Assembly (NCBI RefSeq): GCF_003259745.1
Contig: NZ_QLMC01000001.1
Location: 1,240,001-1,304,000 of the forward strand
Direction: 5' to 3'
Origin: Larkinella arboricola
Lineage (GTDB): Bacteria > Bacteroidota > Bacteroidia > Cytophagales > Spirosomataceae
Length of the DNA stretch: 64,000 nt
The notes beneath the pieces are model-generated. The model saw nothing but the letters and a program-made list of their open reading frames with translations, was not told the origin of the DNA and made no database searches. The translations under genes and the position numbers were made by a program. Below, one piece after another: positions 8,695 through 17,661 of this stretch (positions are counted from its first letter, which is position 1; each line of letters starts with the position of its first letter).

Positions 8695-11600
8695 ATGTCT
8701 GTATCCGAAATAGCCGTCAAACGCCCCCTACTGGTCCTCACGGTTTTCACCGTGCTGATTCTGTTCGGCGCCCTGAGCTACAAACAGCTATCATACAACC
8801 TGCTGCCAAAATTCGAAGCCAACGTAATCAGCGTAGCGACAACCTACCGGGGTGCTTCGGCCGATGAGGTTGAAACCAACGTAACCAAGCGAATCGAGGA
8901 CGCACTGTCGTCGCTCGAAGGGCTGGACCGTATGACGTCCACGTCGCAGGAAGGTGCTTCCATTGTGATTGTTCAGTTGAAAAACGGGGTTAGTACCACC
9001 CTGGCGCAACAGGACGCCCAGCGGAAAGTAGAACAGGTTCTGAACCTGCTGCCCGACGAAGCCGATCGTCCGATTATCAATAAATTCTCAACTGACGAAA
9101 TTCCCGTTCTGCGGATGGGGGTTACGGCCAATCTGCCGCCTACGGCACTGTATGACCTGATTGATGACAACATCAAACCGCAGTTGTCGAACGTATCGGG
9201 GGTCGGTCAGGTGAACGTCATCGGCGGAAACGAACGCGAAATTCAGGTAAACGTTAATCAGGAAAAACTGCGGGGTTACGGTCTGTCCATTGGGCAGGTG
9301 TCGCAGGCGATTGCCGCGGCTAACACGAGCTACCCGGCTGGTCAGTTGGAGACGCGCGAATCACAACTCTCGATTCGCTTTGATGCGTCGGTTGAAACGA
9401 CAAACCGGCTGCGTAACCTGATCGTTGCCCGCAAGGCCAACGGTAGTCAGGTATTGCTGAAAGATGTGGCCGAAGTGGTGGACGCAACGACGAAACCGAC
9501 CGCCATTAACCACATCAACGCACAGCCGTCCATCGGTTTGCAGATTCAGAAGCAATCGGACGCCAATGCCGTGTCGGTGAGTCAGTTGACGCAGGAGCGC
9601 ATCAAGCAGCTTGAAAAGCAGTACAGCAACATCAACCTGAAATTCAACATTGCCGCCGACCAGTCGGTCTACACGCTGGCTTCGGCGGATGCGGTGGTAT
9701 TTGATATGGGGCTGGCCATTGTGATTGTATCCGTGGTGATGCTGCTGTTCCTGCACAGTTTCCGGTCGGCCATGTTCGTGCTGGTGGCGCTGCCGTCGTC
9801 CATGATTCCGACGTTTGCGCTGATGTATCTGATGGGCTTCTCCCTGAACCTGATGACGTTGATGGCCCTTTCGCTGGTGGTGGGTATTCTGGTCGATGAC
9901 TCGATTGTGGTCCTGGAAAACATCAACCGACACCTCGAAATGGGGAAAGACAAGCGTTCGGCGGCTCTGGACGGTCGGAGTGAGATCGGGTTTACGGCCC
10001 TGGCCATTACGCTGGTTGACGTCGTGGTGTTCGTGCCGCTGGCAATGACCGGTGGTCTGATCGGGAACATTCTCCGTGAGTTTGCCCTCGTGGTCGTATT
10101 CTCAACCCTGATGAGTTTGCTGGTGTCGTTTACGCTGACGCCGTTGCTGGCTTCGCGGTTCGGTAAAGTTGAAATACTGAGCCGGAACTCGCTCTGGGGC
10201 CGTCTGAACCTGGGCTTTGAAAACATTATTACCCGCCTGACCGAAGCCTACGGCCGTATTCTGGTGTGGGTGCTGGGTCATAAACGGTATGTTTTTCTGG
10301 GCACGATTGCCCTGCTGGTCGGTTCAATTGCTCTGGTTCCTGCCGGATTTATCGGGGGCGCCTTCATGCCCCAAAGCGATATGGGTGAGACGGCCGTTAC
10401 CATTGAACTGGCGCCAACGGCTTCGATTTACCAGACGAATGCCGTCGCCCAGCGTGCGGAAGAGATCATTATGAAACACCCGGAAGTAACCAATGTTTTT
10501 ACCAACGTCGGTTACACGAGTAACGGATTGGCGACCTCCTCGAACAGCAATATTGCGGATATCAACGTCAAACTGGTGGATAAGAAACATCGTACCATTT
10601 CGACCGAAGAGTTTGGGCAGTTGCTGAAAAAAGAAGTGGGTCAGATTCCGGGAACGAAAGTAACGGTTAGCCCGGTCGGTATTGTGGGGAATGCGCAGGC
10701 ACCGATCCAGATTGCGGTCAAAGGAACCAACCTGAAGGATATTCGGGAAGCGGCTGCAACGGTGTTGAATGTTACGAAGTCGGTGCCGGGTACGCAGGAC
10801 GTGAAGTATTCGGTGAAAGATCCGAAACCGGAAGTGACCGTGAACCTTGATCGCGAAAAGATGGCTCAACTGGGCATCAACGCTTCCGAAGTTGGGATGG
10901 CGCTGCAAAACGCCTTCCGGGGTAACGATCAGTCGAAGTTCAAACAGGCCGGTAACGAGTACGACATCCTGATCAGCCTGGATCAATTTAACCGGACCAG
11001 CGCGCAGGACATCAGTCGCCTGACGTTTGTGAACAACCAGGGTAAAACGTTTGAACTGTCGCAGTTTGCCCAGGTACAGGAGCAAATCGGAGAAAGCGTT
11101 CTGGAACGGATCGACCGTCTTTCGTCCGTAACAGTTAACGCGCAGGTCGTGGGTCGTCCGGTGGGTACGGTGGGTACCGACATTCAGACTAAAATGGCGC
11201 AGGTGAAACTGCCGGAAGGCGTTTCCATTCAGTATCTGGGTCAGTTGCAGCAACAGTCGGATGCCTTCGGTAGCTTAGGGCTGGCTTTGGGAATCGCTAT
11301 TCTGCTGGTGTATTTCATCATGGTGGCCCTGTACGAAAGCGTCGTGTATCCGTTCGTCGTCTTGTTCTCGATTCCGGTCGCGCTGGTCGGCGCCTTGCTG
11401 GCCCTGGCCCTGACGATGGAAAGTCTGACGGTATTCTCGATTGTCGGTATGATTATGCTGCTCGGTCTGGTGGCCAAAAACGCCATCCTGATCGTTGACT
11501 TTGCCAACCAGTTGAAAGCTGAAGGGCACGATGTGATTCACGCGCTGATTGAAGCGGGTAAAGAACGTCTGCGGCCGATTTTGATGACGACGCTGGCGAT

Positions 11601-11826
11601 GATTCTGGGTATGCTGCCGATTGCTCTGGCCAGTGGTGCCGGTGCGGAGACGAAAAACGGTATGGCCTGGGTTATCATCGGTGGTCTGACATCCTCGATG
11701 TTGCTGACCCTGCTGGTGGTGCCGTCGATGTACCTGGTGGTTGACCGGCTAATGGCCCGCTTCAGCGGTAAAAAAGTAAAACCGAAAAAACCGCAGGAAC
11801 TGGAAGTGGCAAAAGCCATCGACTAA
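8695..11826 (+). CDS. RND multidrug-type efflux transporter (AcrB/HAE-1 family)
   Basis: The 1043-residue protein has the duplicated RND layout: N-terminal helix (LLVLTVFTVLILFGALSYKQ), first periplasmic loop to about 330, helices 2-6, a second large loop and a terminal helix bundle. The proton-relay acidic pair is in VGILVDDSIVVLENI in helix 4; GLVAKNAILIVDFANQL and RLRPILMTTLAMILGMLPIA mark the second half. Length matches AcrB-type pumps (about 1030-1060), larger than SecDF or MmpL relatives. It exports small hydrophobic compounds from periplasm or membrane using the proton gradient. It is the last gene of the marR-tolC-adaptor set and is followed by a strong terminator. Confidence 0.92.
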   Translation: MSVSEIAVKRPLLVLTVFTVLILFGALSYKQLSYNLLPKFEANVISVATTYRGASADEVETNVTKRIEDALSSLEGLDRMTSTSQEGASIVIVQLKNGVSTTLAQQDAQRKVEQVLNLLPDEADRPIINKFSTDEIPVLRMGVTANLPPTALYDLIDDNIKPQLSNVSGVGQVNVIGGNEREIQVNVNQEKLRGYGLSIGQVSQAIAAANTSYPAGQLETRESQLSIRFDASVETTNRLRNLIVARKANGSQVLLKDVAEVVDATTKPTAINHINAQPSIGLQIQKQSDANAVSVSQLTQERIKQLEKQYSNINLKFNIAADQSVYTLASADAVVFDMGLAIVIVSVVMLLFLHSFRSAMFVLVALPSSMIPTFALMYLMGFSLNLMTLMALSLVVGILVDDSIVVLENINRHLEMGKDKRSAALDGRSEIGFTALAITLVDVVVFVPLAMTGGLIGNILREFALVVVFSTLMSLLVSFTLTPLLASRFGKVEILSRNSLWGRLNLGFENIITRLTEAYGRILVWVLGHKRYVFLGTIALLVGSIALVPAGFIGGAFMPQSDMGETAVTIELAPTASIYQTNAVAQRAEEIIMKHPEVTNVFTNVGYTSNGLATSSNSNIADINVKLVDKKHRTISTEEFGQLLKKEVGQIPGTKVTVSPVGIVGNAQAPIQIAVKGTNLKDIREAAATVLNVTKSVPGTQDVKYSVKDPKPEVTVNLDREKMAQLGINASEVGMALQNAFRGNDQSKFKQAGNEYDILISLDQFNRTSAQDISRLTFVNNQGKTFELSQFAQVQEQIGESVLERIDRLSSVTVNAQVVGRPVGTVGTDIQTKMAQVKLPEGVSIQYLGQLQQQSDAFGSLGLALGIAILLVYFIMVALYESVVYPFVVLFSIPVALVGALLALALTMESLTVFSIVGMIMLLGLVAKNAILIVDFANQLKAEGHDVIHALIEAGKERLRPILMTTLAMILGMLPIALASGAGAETKNGMAWVIIGGLTSSMLLTLLVVPSMYLVVDRLMARFSGKKVKPKKPQELEVAKAID

Positions 11827-11848
11827 TCTAGCCGGTATGTAAATACTG

Positions 11849-11893
11849 AAACGCCCGAAACCCGTTGTTTAAGCGGGTTTCGGGCGTTTTGTT
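11849..11893 (+). terminator. Terminator after the RND pump
   Basis: A perfect 16-bp GC-rich stem (11849-11864 with 11874-11889) with a 9-base loop runs into TTTTGTT. The stem also begins with an A-run, so it could stop the minus-strand gene ending at 11966 as well. Confidence 0.9.
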
Positions 11894-11965
11894 ATAGAAG
11901 GCTTATGATCCTGGGACAGCGTCCTTACATTTCTGCTTTTCGCGCTTCGATCAATTAAAAGCCGT

Positions 11966-12673
11966 TTAATCCTGCCGTACGGTGCTGGAACCCGACAGAC
12001 GGGACCGCAGTTCGGGGGCTCCCCGATACCGTACGCTGCTGGCACCACTGGCCGTTACATCAAGCCGTTTTACTACCCGGACCCGCGCCGTGCTGGCGCC
12101 CGACAGATCCAGTTCTGCTTCGTCAACCGGGTAGTCAAATGCTTCCAGTTTACTCGCTCCCGACAACTCACCCTTCAGAATTCCGCTGGCCCCTTTCAGG
12201 TCCAGATCCGATGCCCCCGACAGGTCAATGTTTGTGCGGTTGGCATCTACATCGAATACAGCGCGAGAAGCTCCCGTCAGTTTAATATCAAACTCGCGCA
12301 AGCCCTGAAAACCGCTGACTTCCGAACGGGAAGCACCGGAGAAATCGACCCCCCGGAGCGTTGGCATGGTGATCGTAAGGCGCATGTCGTACCGACGGTT
12401 CCGGTGATTACGGTATTTGGCGTGCAGCGTACCGTTGCTGGTGTAAATGTCAAGATCGTCGAGATCCCGGCGGTTTCCGCGGGCTTCAACACTGAAATTG
12501 CTTCCTTCCTGAACGGTTATATCAAAAGCGCTGCCCATGTCGAGCCGGTCAAAGTTAGAAAGGCCATAGGTACGGTCGTCGTCTTCGTACGGTCCGACGC
12601 GCTCAAAGTCGCAGGATGTCAGCAATACCAGTGTGGCGATAAATAATGCGGAGAAAGTGGAGGTGAATTTCAT
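11966..12673 (-). CDS. Head-GIN domain (DUF2807) lipoprotein
   Basis: 235 residues from the ATG at 12673, beginning MKFTSTFSALFIATLVLLTSC: a lipoprotein signal with lipobox LTSC, so it is predicted to be membrane-anchored. The mature part is a repetitive beta-solenoid with SGAS-type steps about every 20 residues (VDFSGASRS, LTGASRA, DLSGASDL, ELSGASKL, DLSGASTA, ASGASS). This is the putative auto-transporter adhesin, head-GIN family common in Bacteroidota. Its biochemical role is not established. An upstream in-frame start (12739) would bury the lipoprotein signal and was not used. Probably monocistronic; it faces the RND operon. Confidence 0.85.
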   Translation of the reverse strand: MKFTSTFSALFIATLVLLTSCDFERVGPYEDDDRTYGLSNFDRLDMGSAFDITVQEGSNFSVEARGNRRDLDDLDIYTSNGTLHAKYRNHRNRRYDMRLTITMPTLRGVDFSGASRSEVSGFQGLREFDIKLTGASRAVFDVDANRTNIDLSGASDLDLKGASGILKGELSGASKLEAFDYPVDEAELDLSGASTARVRVVKRLDVTASGASSVRYRGAPELRSRLSGSSTVRQD

Positions 12674-13144
12674 GGCTGTCATAGCAATTTTTAAAGGTAT
12701 CTGTTGTTTGATGCCGCTATGACCCGCACCGGGAGCCATACCCCTATGCGGTAGTAAAAAAACTTTAAAAAATCTGGATCTGCTAGACGCTCAGAGTGGC
12801 ACTGGTAAGTGAGTCGGTTTTGACGGACGTGTGGGTTAGTTTACTTAATTATTCCTTTCGGTAACTACTTAAGTAATGGATTTTGCGGGAATCTTAAAAT
12901 GTCCGTTTACGCTCTGGAATGGCCTTAAAAGCAGCAAAATTATTAAAGAAGAATTAATGTGGAGAGCGGGCGATTAGAATCTGGTTAAAATCTGTGGTTT
13001 TAGGGGTAATCCGTTTGGTGTTGACAAATGATTTACTCAATTTGGTAGCATAATTCAACAGCAACACCGTTTAACAATTGTAGCTCCGAAGGGGGCGGAA
13101 GATTTAACCAATCTAGTTTTTAAACATTCTCACCCACCGTAACC
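12674..13144. other. Intergenic, no gene seen
   Basis: About 470 bases between a minus-strand lipoprotein gene and a small plus-strand gene. AT-rich. It must hold both promoters, but no pair of consensus boxes could be placed with confidence and no open frame of interest was found. Confidence 0.6.
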
Positions 13145-13420
13145 ATGACTTATTTAATCGTTTCCCTTATCGCCCTGCTGACCGTATTCTCCGGTATCCT
13201 TATCGATAGCTTAGTGCAGTATCATCTCCGGATAAAAAACAACGTAATCAACGGTCTGACGCACGTTTTTATTGAGATGGAGGCTGATCCTAACCTGCTG
13301 GCTACCCTGATTCAACGCGGCACGACATTAAATGACGAACAGCTTTCGCATCACATTAATGGCTGGTTAAAAGCCAATGAGAGACGCTTCTCCCTGGAAG
13401 CGATGAGTTATGCCGACTAA
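13145..13420 (+). CDS. Small single-pass membrane protein, unknown function
   Basis: 91 residues. Residues 3-25 (YLIVSLIALLTVFSGILIDS) form one hydrophobic helix; the rest is soluble and mildly charged, with NGLTHVFIEMEADPNLLATL in the middle. No family recognised. The frame is real-looking because it starts with ATG after a long AT-rich leader, ends 6 bases before the convergent pyrR stop, and is unrelated to any overlapping gene. It could be a small membrane-associated regulator, but that is a guess. Confidence 0.5.
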   Translation: MTYLIVSLIALLTVFSGILIDSLVQYHLRIKNNVINGLTHVFIEMEADPNLLATLIQRGTTLNDEQLSHHINGWLKANERRFSLEAMSYAD

Positions 13421-13426
13421 AGAAGC

Positions 13427-13966
13427 TTATTCCATGAGCCAGATGCGGTCGGTTTCGGCGCCCTGCTCGGTCCACTCGACCAGCACCCGCTGGGATTCCA
13501 GCGTATTAACACGCTTGCCGATGTAGTCCGCTTTAATCGGCAAATCGCGGTTGTACCGCCGATCGATCAGCACCAGCAGTTCCACGGAACGGGGCCGCCC
13601 GAAAGCCGTCATCGCATCCAGCGCAGCCCGAACCATCCGACCCGTTGCAATTACATCATCAACCAGAATCACTTTTTTGTCTTCAATCAGGAAGGGGACA
13701 TTCGTGTTGTTGGGGCGCAGCGGCAGTTCGCGACGGCGGAAATCATCCCGGTAGAACGTAGCGTCCAGAAAGCCCAGCGGAATATCTTTCTGTAAGGTCT
13801 GATTCAGTTCGGCTACGATCCGTTTGGCAAAATAAATACCGCGCGGTTGCATGCCCAAAACGACGGTATCAGCAAAATTCTGATGATTTTCAATCAGTTC
13901 CTGGCACAACCGGCTGATGACAATTTCGAAGAGCGGGCTGGCGAGGATAAGACGTTTCTGGTTCAT
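13427..13966 (-). CDS. pyrR: PyrR-type phosphoribosyltransferase (bifunctional regulator/uracil phosphoribosyltransferase)
   Basis: 179 residues with the PRTase signature VILVDDVIATGRMVRAALDA, preceded by the flexible-loop segment TFYRDDFRRRELPLRP and the LGMQPRGIYFAKRI region typical of PyrR. PyrR binds pyr mRNA leaders and also makes UMP from uracil and PRPP. In Bacteroidota the regulatory role is less certain and no pyr operon lies nearby. In the usual motif the residues after VILVDDV are LYTG or LFTG; here they are IATG. Start at ATG 13966, with a likely -7 box only 5 bases upstream. Confidence 0.88.
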   Translation of the reverse strand: MNQKRLILASPLFEIVISRLCQELIENHQNFADTVVLGMQPRGIYFAKRIVAELNQTLQKDIPLGFLDATFYRDDFRRRELPLRPNNTNVPFLIEDKKVILVDDVIATGRMVRAALDAMTAFGRPRSVELLVLIDRRYNRDLPIKADYIGKRVNTLESQRVLVEWTEQGAETDRIWLME

Positions 13967-13970
13967 GAAC

Positions 13971-13978
13971 GAAAGATA
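13971..13978 (-). promoter_or_regulatory. Probable -7 box of pyrR
   Basis: On the minus strand TATCTTTC (one base off TAnnTTTG) ends 5 bases before the pyrR ATG, predicting a leaderless or nearly leaderless transcript. No clear -33 box was found. Confidence 0.4.
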
Positions 13979-14083
13979 GTAGTCGGTTTCCAGTTTTCGG
14001 TTTTCAGGGGGTGTTTTTTGTTGAATTGTTTCTGCGAACTTTGCGTCCTGTAACGATCGACAGACTCACTAACGTAGTTTTCC

Positions 14084-14644
14084 ATGAAATTTCTCATTAC
14101 CGGGCTTGGCAACATTGGTCCGGAGTATATGCTAACTCGTCACAACGCCGGTTTTATGGTGCTGGATCGTCTGGCCGCCCAGCACGGTTTGACTTTTTCG
14201 CTCAACCGGCTGGCGTATACCGCAGAATGGCGGTATAAAGGGAAAGTGATTCATCTCATTAAGCCAACGACGTACATGAACCTGAGCGGACGGGCCGTTA
14301 GCTCGTATCTCAAGCAATTGAACATTCCGGTTGAAAATCTGTTAGTTATTACTGACGATAAAGATTTACCATTCGGTAAGCTGCGTCTGAAACCCAAAGG
14401 TTCGCCGGGCGGCCACAACGGACTGCGTAATATTGACGAGGTGTTGGGAACGCAGGAGTACGCCCGGCTTCGGTTCGGCATCGGCAACACGTTTGCGAAA
14501 GGTCGTCAGGTTGATTTCGTCTTAGGACGGTTTCCTGAAGAGGAAATGGCGGAACTCCCGCAGCATCTTGACCGGGCGGGTGATGCCTTGATCAGTTTTT
14601 GTACTTCTGGGTTACAACATACGATGAATTTTTTCAACCAATAA
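14084..14644 (+). CDS. pth: Peptidyl-tRNA hydrolase
   Basis: 186 residues, the normal Pth length. The start ITGLGNIGPEYMLTRHNAGF carries the conserved Asn and catalytic His, PTTYMNLSG the second conserved Asn, and GSPGGHNGLRN the third. The enzyme frees tRNA from peptidyl-tRNA that drops off ribosomes and is cytoplasmic and essential. In the first loop most homologues have GNPG; here it is GNIG. The gene is divergent from pyrR. Confidence 0.93.
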   Translation: MKFLITGLGNIGPEYMLTRHNAGFMVLDRLAAQHGLTFSLNRLAYTAEWRYKGKVIHLIKPTTYMNLSGRAVSSYLKQLNIPVENLLVITDDKDLPFGKLRLKPKGSPGGHNGLRNIDEVLGTQEYARLRFGIGNTFAKGRQVDFVLGRFPEEEMAELPQHLDRAGDALISFCTSGLQHTMNFFNQ

Positions 14645-14819
14645 TAGAATAATTTAAAGATTTTTTCAGTTTCTGAAATAAAAATTTCCTTTGGCGGAAT
14701 TGGGTAATTTGTAGTATATTGTTTTAATATACGGCTTAAATAGCGTACAGAAGCCATTGTAACCATTTACAAATCAATACTATACCTCATTGGTTTGTGG
14801 GAAATATTTAAAAATAAAA

Positions 14820-14850
14820 TTTGTACTCTTAAAATTTATTGCGATATTTG
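14820..14850 (+). promoter_or_regulatory. Predicted promoter of a non-coding transcript
   Basis: TTTG (14820-14823), 19-base spacer, GATATTTG (14843-14850): a near match to TTTG-N19-TAnnTTTG. No protein gene begins downstream before the terminator at 15046. Confidence 0.5.
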
Positions 14851-14856
14851 CATTGT

Positions 14857-15086
14857 TCTTCAACGGAAGGGCAATTGAACAAAATCAGGAAATATTAAGT
14901 TAACTTAGAGAATTCTGATTTTAGTTTGTTACTTCCACAACAACGCCACGTCTTAAAGGCAATTGCTTCAGAACTATTCTGGCAATCAGGTGACTGGAAG
15001 ATAAGTTTTCAAAAAGAAAAGGTTAAGGGTTTAGGAATAGTCAGTATAAAGCCTCTCGCAATGATCGGGAGGCTTTATCTTTTTTA
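14857..15086 (+). ncRNA. Candidate structured small RNA of about 230 nt
   Basis: Between a Bacteroidota-type promoter and a strong terminator lies a stretch without a credible reading frame but with nested complementarity: GGAAG/CTTCC (14865-14869 with 14932-14936), AACAAA/TTTGTT (14878-14883 with 14925-14930) and ATCAGGAA/TTCTGAT (14884-14891 with 14913-14919), giving one long interrupted hairpin. The shape, a long rod with an internal loop, recalls 6S-like RNAs, but no conserved sequence was recognised. It sits alone in the 634-base gap between pth and the TonB receptor gene. Confidence 0.45.
15046..15086 (+). terminator. Terminator ending the candidate small RNA
   Basis: A perfect 10-bp stem ATAAAGCCTC/GAGGCTTTAT (15046-15055 with 15069-15078) followed by CTTTTTTAG. 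It is 400 bases past pth, too far to be its natural terminator, so it implies another transcript. Confidence 0.8.
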
Positions 15087-15278
15087 GCCCATACTAAAGC
15101 ATCTGCCACTTTTATTCCAACCTGCACGGAGGTTGGGTTCCGTTGGTAAATCATCGGTCTGATTTAGAAAGAAATGGTGAGCGGATTAAGGAGACACGGT
15201 ATTTCCTCTCACGGTTTCATATTGGAGGTTTGCGCTCATGGATAGCTTGAGGCTATATTGCAGCCAAACTGATTTTAC

Positions 15279-17537
15279 ATGAAATTCCCCTTTTTAACGC
15301 TTTTCTTTTTGCTGATTGCCCGAGTTACGTATGCCCACCTGGGAACGCTCACTGGAACGGTAATCGATGGCACGACCGGTCTTCCCCTGCGGTCTGTAAC
15401 GGTGCAAGTGGTCGGACTGGGAAAGTCCACCCTAACTGATGAACTGGGACGGTACCGTTTTCATGGCCTGGTGGCTTCTCCGTATAAAGTCGAATTCTCG
15501 CATGTTGGCTACGCTTCTCTCGTGCAGGAAACCACGGTTTTTGACGACCAGACCACCCATATTCAAGCCCGTTTAACAACAGCGCCGGTAACCCTCAATG
15601 CCGTGACGGTATCCGCCCTGAAAGCCCACGATCAGCAGCTGATTAGTAGCCTCGACATTCGGCTGCGGCCCATCACCAACTCGCAGGAAATCCTGCGGAT
15701 TGTGCCGGGTCTGTTTATTGGCCAGCACGCGGGGGGCGGTAAAGCCGAACAAATCTTTCTGCGCGGCTTCGACATCGACCACGGTACCGACATCCGCCTG
15801 ACGGTCGATGATATGCCGGTCAACATGGTTTCACACGCCCACGGTCAGGGCTACGCCGATCTGCACTTCGTTATCCCCGAACTGGTGGAAGCCGTTGACT
15901 TTAAAAAAGGCTCCTACTCGACCGACAAGGGCAATTTTACGACCGCCGGCTGGGCCAACTTCCGAACCCGCACCACGCTGGACAAAAGTTTTGTTAAACT
16001 GGAAGGAGGACAATACGGTACCTTCCGGGCCGTGGCCGGACTGGATTTGCTGGGACAAACCGGCCGGGCTAACAATCAGTCGGCTTACCTGGCCTCGGAG
16101 TACTCGTATTCGGATTCGTACTTCGAACATCCGCAAAATTTCAAACGGTTTAATATACAGGGTAAATACCACGGGCACCTATCCCTGAACACCCACCTGA
16201 CTCTGACGGGATCAACGTTCTGGAGCAAGTGGAATCACTCCGGCCAGATTCCCGACCGGGCTGTGGAATCGGGCCTGATTGGCTGGTTTGGTTCGGTTGA
16301 TCCGACGGAAGGGGGGCAGACCAGTCGGACGAATATCAATGCGCAACTGGTGACGGTGACGCCCCGCAATCACACCGTCAAAAACCAGTTTTTCTACAGC
16401 AATTACAACTTTGAGCTTTACTCCAACTTTACGTTCTTTCTTAACGACAGCCTGAATGGCGATCAGATTCGTCAGAAAGAACACCGAAATTTATTTGGTT
16501 ACAATGGCAGCTATTCGACCCAGGCGTCTATTGGTCGCAGCCAGTGGACAACGACTCTGGGCGCTCAATACCGTCAGGATATAACGCGGGAAACTGAATT
16601 GTCGCATACCAGAAACCGGGTCGAAACGCTGGATCGGATGCAGTACGGCAACATCAACGAGATCAATGCGGCCCTGTACGCCGACGAGCTCGTGCAGCTA
16701 ACCGACCGGTTTAGCCTGAATGTGGGCTTACGCTACGACATTTTTCGCAGTCAGTACGAGGATTTACTGGCTCTGCCGGTCACGGTTAGACACGCCACCC
16801 AGGGAATTTTTTCGCCCAAGCTGAATCTCTACTATACGGCAAATCCGGCTTTGCAATTGTACTTGAATACCGGTAGAGGTTTTCATTCCAACGATGTGCG
16901 GGTTGTCATTCCGCAAAATGGTCGGCAAATTCTGCCTCCGGCGTATGGTTCTGATCTGGGTGTTATTTTCAAACCGTTTCCTAAATTGCTCATCAACGCG
17001 GCTGCCTGGTATTTATGGCTGCAACAGGAGTTTGTATACGTGGGCGACGAAGGCGTGGTTGAGCCAAGCGGAAAGACACGTCGCTATGGTCTCGATTTGT
17101 CGGTGCGCTATCAATTGACCCACCATCTGTATGCCGATCTGGACCTGAATACGACCAGGCCACGCGCCATCGGTGCCGAAGCGGGGCAGGCTTATCTGCC
17201 GCTGGCCCCCACTTTGACATCTGTGGGTGGGTTGTCGCTTCAGAACGCAGGGCCGTGGAGTGGTTCGATCCGTTACCGTTACCTGGCAAACCGACCGGCC
17301 AACGAAGACAACAGCATCGTTGCCAAAGGGTACTTCGTGAACGATTTGCAAGTCAATTATACCCGGCGCAACTACATGTTGGGACTGTCGGTGCAAAATC
17401 TCTTTAACGTACGCTGGAAAGAAACGCAGTTTGCGACCGAAAGCCGGTTGCGGGGTGAAGCTGAACCGGTGGAAGAGATTCATTTTACACCGGGAACCCC
17501 GTTTTTTGCCCGACTAAGCCTAACATACGTTTGGTAA
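15279..17537 (+). CDS. TonB-dependent outer-membrane receptor with carboxypeptidase-like N-terminal domain
   Basis: 752 residues. A signal peptide (MKFPFLTLFFLLIARVTYA) leads into a carboxypeptidase-regulatory-like beta sandwich (about 22-100: GTVIDGTTGLPLRSVTVQVV, DELGRYRF, VEFSHVGYAS), then the plug (about 120-230: LRIVPGLFIGQHAGGGKAEQ, FLRGFDIDHGTDIRLTVDDM) and a 22-strand barrel ending in FFARLSLTYVW with a terminal aromatic. It takes a ligand across the outer membrane with TonB energy. There is no SusD-like partner, which argues against a glycan-uptake pair; a His/Asp-rich plug segment (VNMVSHAHGQGYADLH) may suggest metal or metal-complex uptake, but that is only a hint. Possible promoter boxes: TTTG 15229-15232 and TATATTG near 15254. 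Confidence 0.88.
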   Translation: MKFPFLTLFFLLIARVTYAHLGTLTGTVIDGTTGLPLRSVTVQVVGLGKSTLTDELGRYRFHGLVASPYKVEFSHVGYASLVQETTVFDDQTTHIQARLTTAPVTLNAVTVSALKAHDQQLISSLDIRLRPITNSQEILRIVPGLFIGQHAGGGKAEQIFLRGFDIDHGTDIRLTVDDMPVNMVSHAHGQGYADLHFVIPELVEAVDFKKGSYSTDKGNFTTAGWANFRTRTTLDKSFVKLEGGQYGTFRAVAGLDLLGQTGRANNQSAYLASEYSYSDSYFEHPQNFKRFNIQGKYHGHLSLNTHLTLTGSTFWSKWNHSGQIPDRAVESGLIGWFGSVDPTEGGQTSRTNINAQLVTVTPRNHTVKNQFFYSNYNFELYSNFTFFLNDSLNGDQIRQKEHRNLFGYNGSYSTQASIGRSQWTTTLGAQYRQDITRETELSHTRNRVETLDRMQYGNINEINAALYADELVQLTDRFSLNVGLRYDIFRSQYEDLLALPVTVRHATQGIFSPKLNLYYTANPALQLYLNTGRGFHSNDVRVVIPQNGRQILPPAYGSDLGVIFKPFPKLLINAAAWYLWLQQEFVYVGDEGVVEPSGKTRRYGLDLSVRYQLTHHLYADLDLNTTRPRAIGAEAGQAYLPLAPTLTSVGGLSLQNAGPWSGSIRYRYLANRPANEDNSIVAKGYFVNDLQVNYTRRNYMLGLSVQNLFNVRWKETQFATESRLRGEAEPVEEIHFTPGTPFFARLSLTYVW

Positions 17538-17661
17538 ACGGATGTGGTTCAGCTTCTTTTCAAGAAGCGGGTAAGAATAGTGGCATGAGCGTCAGCTTTG
17601 GGTTCGGTCAACTGACAGGCTGGCCGGCAAACAGCCGGAATTATGGCACTTCCTCACAGCT

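Noticed and set aside
10324-11253. 309-codon minus frame inside the RND pump gene
   Set aside because: Shadow of a strongly coding plus frame with unambiguous RND motifs; no start context or family.
12674-12739. 22-residue extension of the head-GIN lipoprotein
   Set aside because: It would place the lipoprotein signal in the interior; the ATG at 12673 gives a standard lipobox leader.
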